Of a stretch of DNA of 64,000 nucleotides, positions 23,280 through 33,890 are shown one piece after another (the first letter of the stretch is position 1; each line of letters opens with the position of its first letter). The translations under genes and the position numbers were made by a program. Origin of the DNA: Beverwykella pulmonaria. Lineage: Eukaryota > Ascomycota > Dothideomycetes > Pleosporales > Melanommataceae. The notes beneath the pieces are model-generated. The model was not told the origin of the DNA. It saw only the letters and a list, made by a program, of their open reading frames with translations, and did no database searches. Where the stretch lies: the NCBI GenBank assembly GCA_001599595.1, contig BCHH01000007.1:120027-184026 (forward strand). The letters are read 5' to 3'.

Positions 23280-25710
23280 CTACTCGAATCCCTCCTCCCC
23301 GGGCCCACCTCTCTCTCTCTCCCTTTCTAACAACGGACTCCTCGGCCCGCCAACATCTATCAGCGGCGCCACGGCTCCAATCAGACTCTTCCTGTGCCCG
23401 CGCGGACTCTTATCGAACGTCTCGGTCGCCTCTTCGACTTCGACCTCGAGCCCACGTTCGCCCTCGCCCTCGCCCTGATCTTCTTCTCCGTGAGCGAAAC
23501 CGCGGTTTTGTAACCGCAGACCCAAGATTTGCTGTCGTAAATCGTCGATAAAAGACTGCATTTCCGTGAACGGGAGGGTGACGGCGCCACCGCCCTCGCC
23601 GTGCACGCCGTATAGGCGTAACGCTGTATCGAGGCATTTCTCCGCTTGCAGCGCTTTGTCGAGGCGATGCCAGGTTTCGGCCGCCATGACAGACCACATC
23701 GCTGCCTTTCTTCTTCTCGAGCCGAGGCGTAAGGTACCGAGCCCGGTGCGCACGGCATAGCACGCTGAGATGCGCTCGGTGAAGAGGGCGCTGCCTACCG
23801 CGCCCACGAGCCCGGTTTCTAGGATGCGGGACGCCCAGCGCGCGGCGTCGTCGGCGGCGGACGAGCTGCGCAGGCGGAGGAGTTCGAGGCCGAGGGCGAG
23901 CGTGCGGAGAGCATAGTACGGCGCAGCACTGCGCTGCCGGTCTGTGTAGCTGTAAGATGCGGCTTCTATCCACGTGTCTATGTTCTCCATTCGTGTTTTC
24001 GAGGAGAGGGGCGCGGTGGAGAGCAGCGCGGACATGGCGGCCATTTCAGCCGCGCCGGCGTAGTGTCGCCAGGCTTTGTCGTTGTTGAAGTCGGTGCGGA
24101 GGATGTCGTAGGTGGAGAGCGCGAGTTTCCAGTCTCGCAGCATGAAGCAGTAGTCTGCTAGTTTGCGCATTTGGGCTTCGGGTGTGTCGGGTCGGTAGAA
24201 GCCTTGAAGGCTATCGTAGTTGGAGTTGGACGAGCCGATGGTGGGTGAGGAGCTGTTGCGGCTCGAGCCAAACGGCGTCCAGCGTTTGGATAGCGACATG
24301 AAGCGGCCGGAGAGGCCTCGCCGCCGCGCGAGGACTTGCTCGTTCCAGGTTGCGACGTTGCGCTCCATGTTGGGGACCACAGATTGGGCGACGAGCTCGC
24401 GGACGAAGGTGCGGATGGCAGTTATGTCGGAGTCGGGGAGGTAGGGGGCTGGGTCTGTCATGTCGTCGACGGTTTCTGGAGAAAGTTAGTCACGTGAAGG
24501 AAAGTGGCATCGAATATGAGGATAAGGCTTGAGGCTAGGAAGGACTGGATGTACCTCGTTTTTGGATCTCTGCTAGCTCTTCTGACGCAGACATCCACTC
24601 GCAGGTTGGTAGCCGCACGCTGTCGTCGTCTGAAGGTATGCATTGCTGGCTCTTCAACCGTAGAAGATGACAGTGTAGTCCAAAATGCCGCTTCATAGCA
24701 TCAAATGTCTGATTCGATTTTGCAATGTCTCCATTCTCCTCATCGTGGATCAAGACATAGTACCGCAAATGGTCGTTCTCTGCCCACTGGGGCAGTCTGA
24801 GATCTCCGTCGTGCTGCCTATTGTAGAGTTTTCGAAACTCTTCTATGGGGTTTGTACTTCGCGAGCTGATGGCAATGACACCGGCGACCGGATGAGCGAA
24901 TGTTTCGTGAGGCACCATAGGCATTCCAGATAATAGCCGCCGCAGGTACAAGGTGTAGAAGGGCGAAGAGGTGCTTTCTGGCGAAACGGTAGGGTTCCCT
25001 TGGTTCAGATAATCGGACACCATGTCCTGGGTGTTGAACTCGGAGTACATCAGATGGCGGTCCACGAGCTCCTCAATGTGAGCAACATCGCCGCCTGTCC
25101 GCCGTGGCCGGAGAGAGCTTGACGATGTCCTTGCACCGTTCTTCGTGTCGATGCGCAATTCTGCACCCCTCCCAGACGCAGACCCATCGTTGACGTCCAC
25201 GAATCTGATGCCAAAGTCCTCATAGCTCTTGCTTGCCCCAACGCTATCTCGTATTGTGACCTTCCCCGGCACCGACTCTCCAAATGGCCGAAGCAGCTGC
25301 AGAAGCCCGCCGTCCAAGCCCTTCCCTCGTATCAACTCCTCCGTGGCCGCGTCCGCGAGCACCGCCACGTGGGGTACAAATGCGCGCTGTATGAGGTTCC
25401 TATGCTCGTCCGACAGCCCCGGCGGCAGGCTCCCCGGCGTGCCTGTGCCATTTTGCCTGGATCCTGGAGAGAAGACGGAGCCAGCTACGACCGAGGGCGT
25501 CGGTGTCGAGGCGCCCGAGTTCGGGCGCGACCCCGAATTGGAGACGGTCGACTCGAATAGCTTGTGCAGCGACGGATTGGACCTGCGGTAGGGGAGGCCG
25601 GCCAGCGACGATGCAGGCGACGCGCGCTGCTTGGGCAGTATCATCGAGGCCTCCAGGTTGGCGGGATAGTTGGGCGGCTTCTTGGGCGAGGCATCTTGCA
25701 GCGGCGTCAT
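23280..25710 (-). CDS. trs85: TRAPP complex subunit Trs85 (TRAPPC8 family)
   Basis: Exons 24555-25710 and 23280-24475; 783 residues with the chosen start. Landmarks: LPYRRSNPSLHKLFES, RAFVPHVAVLADAATEELI, LLRPFGESVPGKVTIRDSV, FYTLYLRRLLSGMPMVPHET, LRYYVLIHDEENGDI, FDAMKRHFGLHCHLLRLKSQ; then, after the intron, TAIRTFVRELVAQSVVPNME and a run of TPR-like helices (ADYCFMLRDWKLALSTYDIL). It belongs to the TRAPPIII complex, a Rab1/Ypt1 exchange factor in autophagy and ER-Golgi traffic. The end is acidic and Arg/Glu-rich. The start is uncertain: the frame stays open to 25896, and a different frame is also open upstream (25713-25912), so a short 5' exon may be missed. Confidence 0.9.
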
Positions 25711-26250
25711 GGGAGGCTCGGGCGGGGCGCCCACGGGGATCTGGATGCGCGCGCAGAAGGTCCTTGAGATGCGGGCATGTATCCGGGCGCAGGGAATTCG
25801 GAGAGAAGACGCTATTAGGGGACGCGCTGGGCGTATGTAGAGGCGTGGTGGGTTGAGGTCGGGGAAGTCTGATGCGGACGTCGAGCGGACAAGCACTCTG
25901 CACCACCATCACGACAAATCAACGCCGGGCCTCCACTGCATTGCTTTGACCACGTTTCTGTGCCTGGCGAATCCGAAAGAGCTTGATTTACCCCAATTCC
26001 ACCTCGTGCTACCTCGGCCAGGGCATGGATGCTTCTGATGCATCCAACTCGGCCACGCACGGCTAGACCAATAATTTTGTTCTCACCCAAAGAGGCACCC
26101 ATCTTCCACGCCGAACTCGAGGCTCCAAACGGCAGCATTCACTCCCTCAGTATCGCTGCCATTAGGCTTTCCCGGGGTGTTTCCAGGCTTCACACCATCT
26201 CACAGAAAATTCCGCTTGCCTGGCCGACGGCGTGACTCACATGACTGTCT
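25711..26250. other. Divergent promoter interval of trs85 and cca1
   Basis: Shared upstream region. Two minus-strand frames remain open across 25713-25912, which leaves the true Trs85 N terminus unresolved. No other feature is supported. Confidence 0.55.
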
Positions 26251-29200
26251 TTGATGGGTCATTGTTCACTGCTGCGAGCTGTGTCATTCCGTAGCTTCTC
26301 TCCCTTCACGACAGCAATCACCCGCCGTCATTTCGTTGCTCCCTTGAACTGCATGTCGGCACCAAAGCGGCGGAAAATCAACCCACCCAGCCCTCGCTCC
26401 ACGCAACCGCACCTGACCATGGCCTCCAGTGCGGGCCCAAACCCAACCACCTTCGAGTTGACTCACGTGGAGAGCAGTGTTCGCCAGCTCCTCCTAGACG
26501 TGGCCGCCTGGATCGATGAGACGCCAGCCTCCGAAACCGTCGACAGTGAAGTCAAGGTGCCAGAGGAGCTCACCAGAGAGAAAGTCGTGCTTCGCTTCAC
26601 TGGAGGATGGGTACGAGACAAGCTGCTTGGTGTGGAAAGTCAAGACATCGACGTTTCCATCAACAGACTGACTGGCAAGCACTTTGGTGAAAAGATACTG
26701 GAATACCTCCAACTCCCCGGAAACGCTGCCAAGCACGGACTCGACGCGAGGAGATATGCGAAGCCAGAGGAGAAGCCAGAAGAAAAGGCGACAGAGAAGT
26801 CTGTCGGTGGGAAGCCCGGTAAGAAGGTCAAGGACAAGCAGAAGTCTCAAGGGATGTATACAATTTTGGCCAACCCTGAGAAGTCCAAGAACCTCGAGAC
26901 AGCCTCTATTCCTATCATGGGCATTGACCTCGATCTGGTCAACTTGAGAAAGGAGATTTACAACGAAGTTAGTCGAAATCCGGAGATGGTGTTTGGGACT
27001 GCCGAGGAGGACGCTACGCGGCGGGATGCTACTGTGAATGCAATGTTCTACAACCTGAACACATCACAGATCGAAGACTTCACTGGCCATGGATTCAATG
27101 ACATGAAGGCGAAGATTCTGCGTACTCCTCTGGAGCCTTACAAGACGTTCAAAGATGACCCACTCCGAATTCTCCGCTTGATACGGTTCTCGAGTCGGCT
27201 CCACTTCGAAATCGACACCAAGGCTGAGGAAGCGATGGGAGACAGAGACATTCAGGATGTCCTCAAGATCAAGATCAGCCGCGAGAGAGTGGGCATGGAG
27301 CTGGAGAAGATGCTGAATGGACCCGATCCTCGCCTGGCCCTGGCGCTCATCGACAGGCTGGGGCTCTACGAGACCGTCTTCACCGACCCTACACGGAAGC
27401 TCACATACAACCCGGAAATTGGCTACTTTACTACGGCGTACACCTTCGTCGAGTCTCTAGTTCAAAACACAAGCGAAGGCGTGCCCGCTGTTATCCCCGA
27501 GACACTGCTACGCAATCCGGAAGAGCGATACCTAGCTTGGATCTGCGCCACCCTGGTTCCTTGGGCCGATGCGCCTACTGTGCCGAATCCGAAACCTTTA
27601 CAGCGTCCGCTCTATGCTGCCTACCTTGTGGCTCGAGAAGGTATCAAGGCGCCAAACAGGGTCTGCGATGTCATTGCTGCTTCCTTCAAGGATGGCGAAG
27701 AGATCCGCATGTTTGTGGAAAAGTGCTATGCCTCATCCAAGCGGCAGGCATCAGCGAACTCGGAGCACGACGCAACCACAAGGGATGGCTGTGGCATGGC
27801 TATTCGTCGATGGGGTCCAACTTGGAGAACACAAGTCCTCTTCTCGCTCATATATGAGCTCGTCCTTGGGTCGGTGTCACGCGAACGTAAGTCTACAAAT
27901 AGTTGTAATAGCCACATATTGTGGCAAGAAAAGCTTCTGCACGCAGTACCCATGGGCGGTGCCAATTGATATCACACACATTGCTAACCTTCCTAGGAAT
28001 CTTCGACTCTTATGCCACCTTCCTCAAGCAACTTACTGAACTTGGTGTCCTCGAAGCCTATACCTTCAAGCCGCTCCTCACAGGCACCGAGCTTGCAAAG
28101 GCCATGAACACCAAGCCCGGTCCGTGGATGAAGGACGCCCTCGACGTCGTCATGGCATGGCAACTGCGCAACCCGGACATTACCGATCCCACCCAAGCCA
28201 TCGATGCTGTAAAATCTAGCAAGGATAGTGAGCTTCCCTCTCTACTCGCTGCACATATTCTTGAGCTTATCATCCGACCTCTTTTCTCGCAGACTAAACC
28301 CCATTCGAATTCAGCGCCATCTAGGCGCGCGACGGAAGCTAGTGGAGAGGCTTGGAAAGAGGCAAAGAACCAATCCGCCATGGAATTACTACGGTGGATA
28401 CTCTTAAGCCTCGACCCAAAAGGCGTGGAAGCGAACTGGAAGTTACTCTACCCGCCAATCCTTCAGATGCTAGACGACATGGAGATCCAATGGAAAATCG
28501 TCGGGTGTGAATTCCTAACACACCTCCTGAAAACCACCCGTCCTTCTTTCCTCTCACGCACTGGAATCGGCTCCGTTTTCGAAACCACACTACGGCCCTT
28601 CTTTACGTATCTTCCTACTTTAACCCCAGAGAACGATGCCGCACTACTTCTTGATGCGACGTTACCAGCCATCATTGGACTTGCAAACGTCATGTACCAT
28701 CCTTCTACGCTTACCACATCGGATTTAACTATGCTTGAGAGGAAGAAAATGAGATTCCTCAACGACATGGTAAACGACGGGATCCTCGCCCCTCTCCGGC
28801 ACGCCCCACCCTCGACGTATCCTTCCCTCGCCACAACACTTCTCACCCACCTCCCATCCCTCTTGAAGAAACTTGGCATCAACTCCGTCCGCCACCTCCA
28901 ATCCATCCTCCAAGAGCTCTCCGAGATCTTGCAGGACCCGTTCGTGCTCGCGAAACAGGAGCTGGTGTTAGCCACGATACAAGCCCTAAAAAGTGTGATT
29001 GAAAATGCGTGGCCGAGGATTGGAGAGCACTTGCCGGTGCTTATGGCTGGGGTTTGTAAGGCTTGGTGGAGGTGCTGTGAGGAAGAAGGGAAGAGTGGGA
29101 AGGGTGTAGATGTGGAGGGTGTAAAGGAAGGGTTGAGGGAGATTGTAGCGATGGTGGATGCGGTGCTTGCTGTTGATGAGGGGAGAATGGAGGAGTGGGT

Positions 29201-29282
29201 GAAGGAGAAACGTGCGATTGTTGAGGCGAGTCCGCGGATGGAGGGGCTTTTCGAACGCAGCGGTCAGGAGAGCGAGGAATGA
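26251..29282 (+). CDS. cca1: CCA-adding tRNA nucleotidyltransferase fused to a Tti2-like HEAT domain
   Basis: Exons 26251-27886 and 27997-29282; 973 residues. The CCA part has RFTGGWVRDKLLGVESQDID (nucleotide-binding GG and the catalytic DxD), a Lys/Glu-rich insert near 165-200, RRDATVNAMFYNL, EDFTGHGFNDMKAKILRTPL and DDPLRILRLIRFSSRLHFE, and ends around KPGPWMKDALDVVMAWQLRNP. It adds CCA to tRNA 3' ends. With no stop or splice signal between, about 330 further residues follow; these resemble the Tti2 family (LLRWILLSLDPKG, IVGCEFLTHLLKTTRPSFLS, ALKSVIENAWPRI), a TTT-complex co-chaperone of PIKK kinases. The N terminus (MMGHCSLLRAVSFRSFS) looks like a mitochondrial presequence; a second ATG at 26353 opens MSAPKRRKINPP, suiting a nuclear/cytosolic form. 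The CCA assignment is firm, the Tti2 one moderate. Confidence 0.9.
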
Positions 29283-29796
29283 CATATTTATAGGGGCGGA
29301 GCTGCCAAACCCAACCCACCGAGGTCTTTTGAAGAACAAGTCCTTGTAACAGGGTAGGTATGAGAATGTAAAGAATGGTCAGAAGGTTTAGTGTTACCAT
29401 ACATTGTTATAATTTCTCTATCTGCCCAAGCGCGCTTCGTCCAGACCATATTACCCTGCGATAAAAACTCGAAGGCGTTTCACCAAGTAACGGCTTTTCA
29501 TATTGAGCATATTTCTTTATTCCTTTTTTTGTATGCAACAGCAGCATCAGACCAATTAAATCGCAAAATCAAGCAATACCGAGATCCCACTCATTAATCC
29601 ATCATTAGGTCTTCCCAAAGTCATGATCATCAATGCCCAACGCAGTTTCAAAACGCACAAAATACAATTCTCGAACACACGAGCTCCTCCCTGAGATGCC
29701 TATCAAACCCCTATACGAATACAACTGAGAAACCCAATTCCAATACAACTCCACACACATACCAAGAACATCAAAACATCTCACCTCTCCTCCCCA
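29283..29796. other. Convergent 3' intergenic interval
   Basis: AT-rich 3' flanks of the CCA1 fusion gene and the membrane protein on the opposite strand. No gene or RNA recognised. Confidence 0.6.
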
Positions 29797-30687
29797 CTAC
29801 TTGTAATCACTCGTACTAAACTCGGCGTCCTTCTCGTTGGGCGTGCTCACCTCCCGCGTATCTACTGTGCTAGAATTGGGTGTCTTCCGCAGCGCCCACG
29901 TACTACTAAACTGCGCTTCGTAGTGCTCTTTCAATTTCCGCTGCCGCTTCTCCTTTTTATGTATCCACAGTATCACGGCTAAGAGACCAACCAGTGCTGC
30001 GCCGAGTGTGCCGCCTACTGCGCCGCCGACGACAAGAGATCTATCTTTTGTGCAGACGGGTTCGAGGGCAGCGGTGGAAGCGTCTGACGTGATGGCGGCG
30101 GGGGCTGGTGGCGTTGGAGACGCAGTTGTAGTTGCGGATATAGAGACAGAGACAGTGGAGGTGGGGAGTTGAAGTGCGCCGAGGAACGTCGTCGTGAATT
30201 TCGGACTGGTAGAATTGCTACAGCAACTCCCCTTGTCTGCCGCAGTGCGGCAGCAGTAACTCCCATAGTCGCATGTTTGAATATTCCAGGCTGCAACTGA
30301 TTCGGCGCTGTCGCTCGCTACATATCAAAATCAGTTCCCCGATCCCACATAACATTCGACATGGAAAAGGCGTTTACCATTAGGACACATCTTCTGTGGA
30401 CACCCGGGGTCCTTCCCTGTGGGATCCGTACACCCGTTCTGCCATATCGTGCCGACGTACTTGCCGGTGGTGGCCAAGCACGCTCCGCTGTCGAGACAGA
30501 TGTCGGCGCCGGAGGGGCGGTTGAGAGCGCAGCAGCCGCTATGTTTGGAGCCCGAGGAGAGCGGGCAGGGCGCGAAGGTGGAGTCGAGTTCGGTGCCATT
30601 GACGGAGTAGCATGTTGCGGTTGTGGCGGTTGAGAGAGCGGGGAGGAGGATAAGGAATGAGATTATGAGAGACGAGAGGGAAGACAT
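29797..30687 (-). CDS. Cys-rich type I membrane protein of unknown function
   Basis: Exons 30378-30687 and 29797-30317; 276 residues. A signal peptide (MSSLSSLIISFLILLPALST) is followed by a Cys-rich ectodomain with paired cysteines (CPLSSGSKHSGCCALN, SYCCRTAADKGSCCSN), a Ser/Thr/Pro-rich stalk likely to be O-glycosylated, one transmembrane helix (about residues 197-222, SLVVGGAVGGTLGAALVGLL) and a basic cytosolic tail (HKKEKRQRKLKEHYEAQF). This layout is common among surface proteins of filamentous ascomycetes. No function can be assigned; a cell-wall sensor or adhesion role is conceivable but unsupported. The start at the signal-peptide Met is preferred over an upstream in-frame Met at 30756. 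Confidence 0.85.
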
Positions 30688-31442
30688 TGGATTGGAAGCG
30701 AGTAACGAGTGTAGACAGTTGGATGAAAAGGCGGGAAAGTGTATTAGTTCCAGCAATTATCAGAATTAGAAGAACATTTATCAACGTAAAGACTGTAGTA
30801 TCGACCGACGACGCGCTCTCGACGCAGCGAACAAATATCAAAAGGCAGGAACGCAACAAATACAAACCTAAGTAAGGATGCAACAGGATACTTGAAAAGT
30901 ACATATTACTTTCTCGCGCGTCCAGGCCCCAAGGGTTGCCCTGTCTCTGAGCTGTCTTGCCCAATCCATCCTGTGCCACGGCGGAACCGCGCCACCTGAA
31001 ACCGCTCACAAAACCCGGAGGGGGCCTGGAGCGGGGATACCGCGGCTCAGCTCGCGCGGCGCTGATTGAGAGGCCAGCAGAAAGGACAGAAGATATGTGA
31101 GCCGGGACGCCCTGCTGGGGAGTGCGGCGCGGCTTTACTCGTATGCGTGGGTTCTCAGGACACGAAGTCCGACCCCGTACCAAGGACAGGCTGAGGTACT
31201 GTACGTGATACGCATTCCGTTACTCCGAACTCTCTGCTTCGTGTGTATGAAAAAGTAACAAGTCGTTTAACCGCATTAACATGAACTGTATGGACACAAA
31301 GGGTGGTGTGGGTGAGGACGGGAGGATGCATGAATGGACGTCTCAGTTGGGCTGATCTGATTGGTCTGTGCGGGAGATGACGGGCAGCCCGCAGATGAGT
31401 GATCGCATAAGGCTGTCAAAAGCAAGGGCTGGGACACTTGTG
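30688..31442. other. Upstream flank next to a transposon, no gene seen
   Basis: Promoter side of the membrane-protein gene up to the left terminal repeat of the mariner relic. Short open frames only. Confidence 0.55.
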
Positions 31443-31478
31443 TACTGTGGTTGACAGGGTAAGTAGTCAATGTGGCGA
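31443..31478 (+). repeat. Left terminal inverted repeat of the mariner element
   Basis: Exact reverse complement of 32875-32910; starts with the TA target dinucleotide. Confidence 0.95.
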
Positions 31479-31583
31479 GCTCGGGTGGTTTGACCCACTT
31501 CTCTCGCCACCCCTTGTAATACAGTGTAATTTACTGAGTAATCAGCCAGAGTAAGTTATGATGAGATTGATGATTCTAGCTAT

Positions 31584-32657
31584 CTACCACTTTGTATAGC
31601 CCCCATTAGCATCTATCACATCCCGCATGCGTTGTTGCATAGTATNNATGAGATNATTGAGCTGCTGCTNAGTAACCTCATCCNATGCTTCCNNAACTGC
31701 CTCACGCAGTTTATTGTAAGTAAACTCATGATTAGGACCCTATTTACGTTCAATATAGTCCTTCATTATGTTCCATACAGTCTTAATAGGGTTNATGTTA
31801 GGTGAATAGGGCGGCCAATTGATGCTCTNGATGCCTCTCTNAAGCATCTNAGCTTNAGTAGCTGCTGCTGCGTGCCNAGGTGCTCCNTCCTGCATAAAGC
31901 TGAGATGAGGATTAAGACGTAGCCAGCCATGGATAATAGGGACTATCCTCTNACAGTACNTGTNACTGTTNATAGAACCCNACTCCTTCTCCNAGAACAG
32001 GCNAGGACCTTTAATAGAGCNGTTGAAGCAGCCCCAGAACATCCATCCCTTGCGTCTACGGTGTTTAATAAGGACGCAGGTATNATNAAGCTCCTTGTGC
32101 GGCNGGCGGGTGACCCACTGCTTCTGGTGCCTGCCGCCTGTTACCTAGCTCTTGTCGCTCTATAGTATTAAGCACCACTGTTCGCGGCTCCAATTCTTGT
32201 GCTCCTCAGCAAACTGCCTCCTTAGCCGTTGATTCTTCTTAGAGAGAGGTGGCTTCTNGCGTGCTACATAGNGTTTATAACCTCTGCGCTCAAGAGCTCC
32301 TTGGATAGCTCCTGCTGAAGCCAGGTCGCCCATTACAGGTTGAAATACTAGTGAGAGCCTTTGGTAGCTTATTAGGCGATTTGTTTTTGAGTTTACAACA
32401 AAGAGCTNAATCTCATCAACCTGCTCCTCTTCTAGGACTNGTGGTNGGCCAGAGCGTTTTTNGGGAGTNAATTGATGGCTGCAGGNGTACTGAGCTTGGC
32501 TCNAGGTTATGCCNAGCTGCCTCTNGATTTCATGAAGCTTCCACCCTGCATTACGGAGCGTTCGAGCACTGAGGCGCTCATCTNGGGATAGGTATNGATG
32601 GCGAGGGGGTNGTGGGGATNGTGGGTTCAATATGAGGTCAAAATNGATNGGAGGCAT
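31584..32657 (-). pseudogene. Tc1/mariner transposase, three premature stops
   Basis: One reading frame of 357 codons runs from 32657 to the stop at 31584 but is broken by TAG codons at 32160-32162, 32145-32147 and 31740-31742; at least the first two sit where the family has Trp, consistent with TGG to TAG. The N-terminal helix-turn-helix region (LSARTLRNAGWKLHEI) and the DDE part (GWMFWGCFN, HLSFMQ-GAP, INWPPYSPN-NPIKTVW) are recognisable. The last motif normally carries the third catalytic Asp (SPDLNPIE), but here reads Asn, with Lys for Glu nearby; all are G-to-A changes on the coding strand, the pattern left by RIP. The element cannot move on its own enzyme. Confidence 0.93.
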
Positions 32658-32874
32658 CGNGACAACGAGCTGAGTTGTATGAGCTTCATGGCGACGGCAA
32701 AGCTCACACAGCTTTTGAACGACCTGGTGGCGACGGCGAGGTTGACGAGGAGGCTTCGAGAAACGTCTCGATAATACGTATTGTATGCTGTAAGCATCTG
32801 ATTATGTAAGGGTTAGATGGTGCTCTGATTCGTGTATTATAAACACCAAATATAGCCGGGGAACCGCTCCTAAA

Positions 32875-32910
32875 TCGCCACATTGACTACTTACCCTGTC
32901 AACCACAGTA
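32875..32910 (-). repeat. Right terminal inverted repeat of the mariner element
   Basis: Exact reverse complement of 31443-31478; ends with the TA target dinucleotide. Confidence 0.95.
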
Positions 32911-33890
32911 AACTTTTATTTCCTTCTTGGGGGGGCTGAGGATCATTCTGTCAATGCGCGTCATCTGTCTGGCTAATTATGGCGGATGTGGAGATTGGGG
33001 ATGGCGACGTCGAGATGGCCAGTTCTAAGGTACCGTTTTGGTTTGCACTTTTCGATGGGCATATCAATCGTTGCTTTCCCAACCCGCATCCATCCAAGAA
33101 TCTTTCTCGCCCAGTAGCATGGAAATGAGATAGATGTTCCCCCCTTTCCAACACCCTCCACCCATATTGCGACGAGGGTCCCCCTAGTATTCCCAAAGTA
33201 CCCGCACAGTATGCCCTAGGTACCCGCACAGCTCATCTACACGACCCAGCATCATCCCCTGGCACGCGCCACTCATCCGCGCTCATCCTCTCTTCTCGAC
33301 CACTCACCTCATTTCCAGAGTCTCATGCGCCACCTTCACATTCCCCACCGGAAAACAAACAAAACAACTAGCGAACGAAAATCCGTCGATTAGGAACGCC
33401 ACGTGAGGGACGAGACATGGCCGAATCCGTTTGCCCAACGGCACCCGCATCATTGACAGACGTTCAGTTGGCGTGCGGCGCCCGGTAGGTACGCCAAATC
33501 TGCCGCCCCACCTATGGCCCCCTTATCTCGTGCTCATGGGAAGTGGGTTGATTATGATGACCACATTTATTTCTTGACAACCCTGATCCTGGGAAACAAA
33601 ACCGCCTTCCCGGTCCTCGGGAACCACGAATGAGCTACGACAAGGGTATTCAGGCAGCCAAAGAATTATCAGGAACTGGTGCTGGAAGGCAAAGTAGCGT
33701 TGTTGGCTCCATGTTCTCTCCTGCAGGTCGCCGTTCTAGGGCTACGAAACTGAACAATTAGGACGTCTCAGCAAATTCTGCTCAAGAGTACCTGAATGAG
33801 CCAAGAGATGCTATTTGCTACCCTACGCACGTAAATGATCTGCTTGACGTTGAAGCCAACATGAAATTGCGAAGTTCAACTCAGCTCCGT
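32911..33890. other. Intergenic interval between the transposon and cnxE
   Basis: No gene seen. A short duplicated phrase (GTACCCGCACAG) occurs twice around 33197-33230. The 3' end of cnxE lies at the right edge. Confidence 0.55.

Larger units (their letters stand above)
31443..32910 (-). mobile_element. Tc1/mariner-family DNA transposon, inactivated
   Basis: Perfect 36-bp inverted repeats lie at 31443-31478 and 32875-32910 (outer bases TACTGTGGTTGACAGGG), so the element is about 1.46 kb and flanked by the TA dinucleotide that this superfamily duplicates. Inside is a damaged transposase on the minus strand. About 43 undetermined bases (N) fall between 31646 and 32660 and nowhere else in the window, as expected if several diverged copies were merged in assembly. 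Confidence 0.95.
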
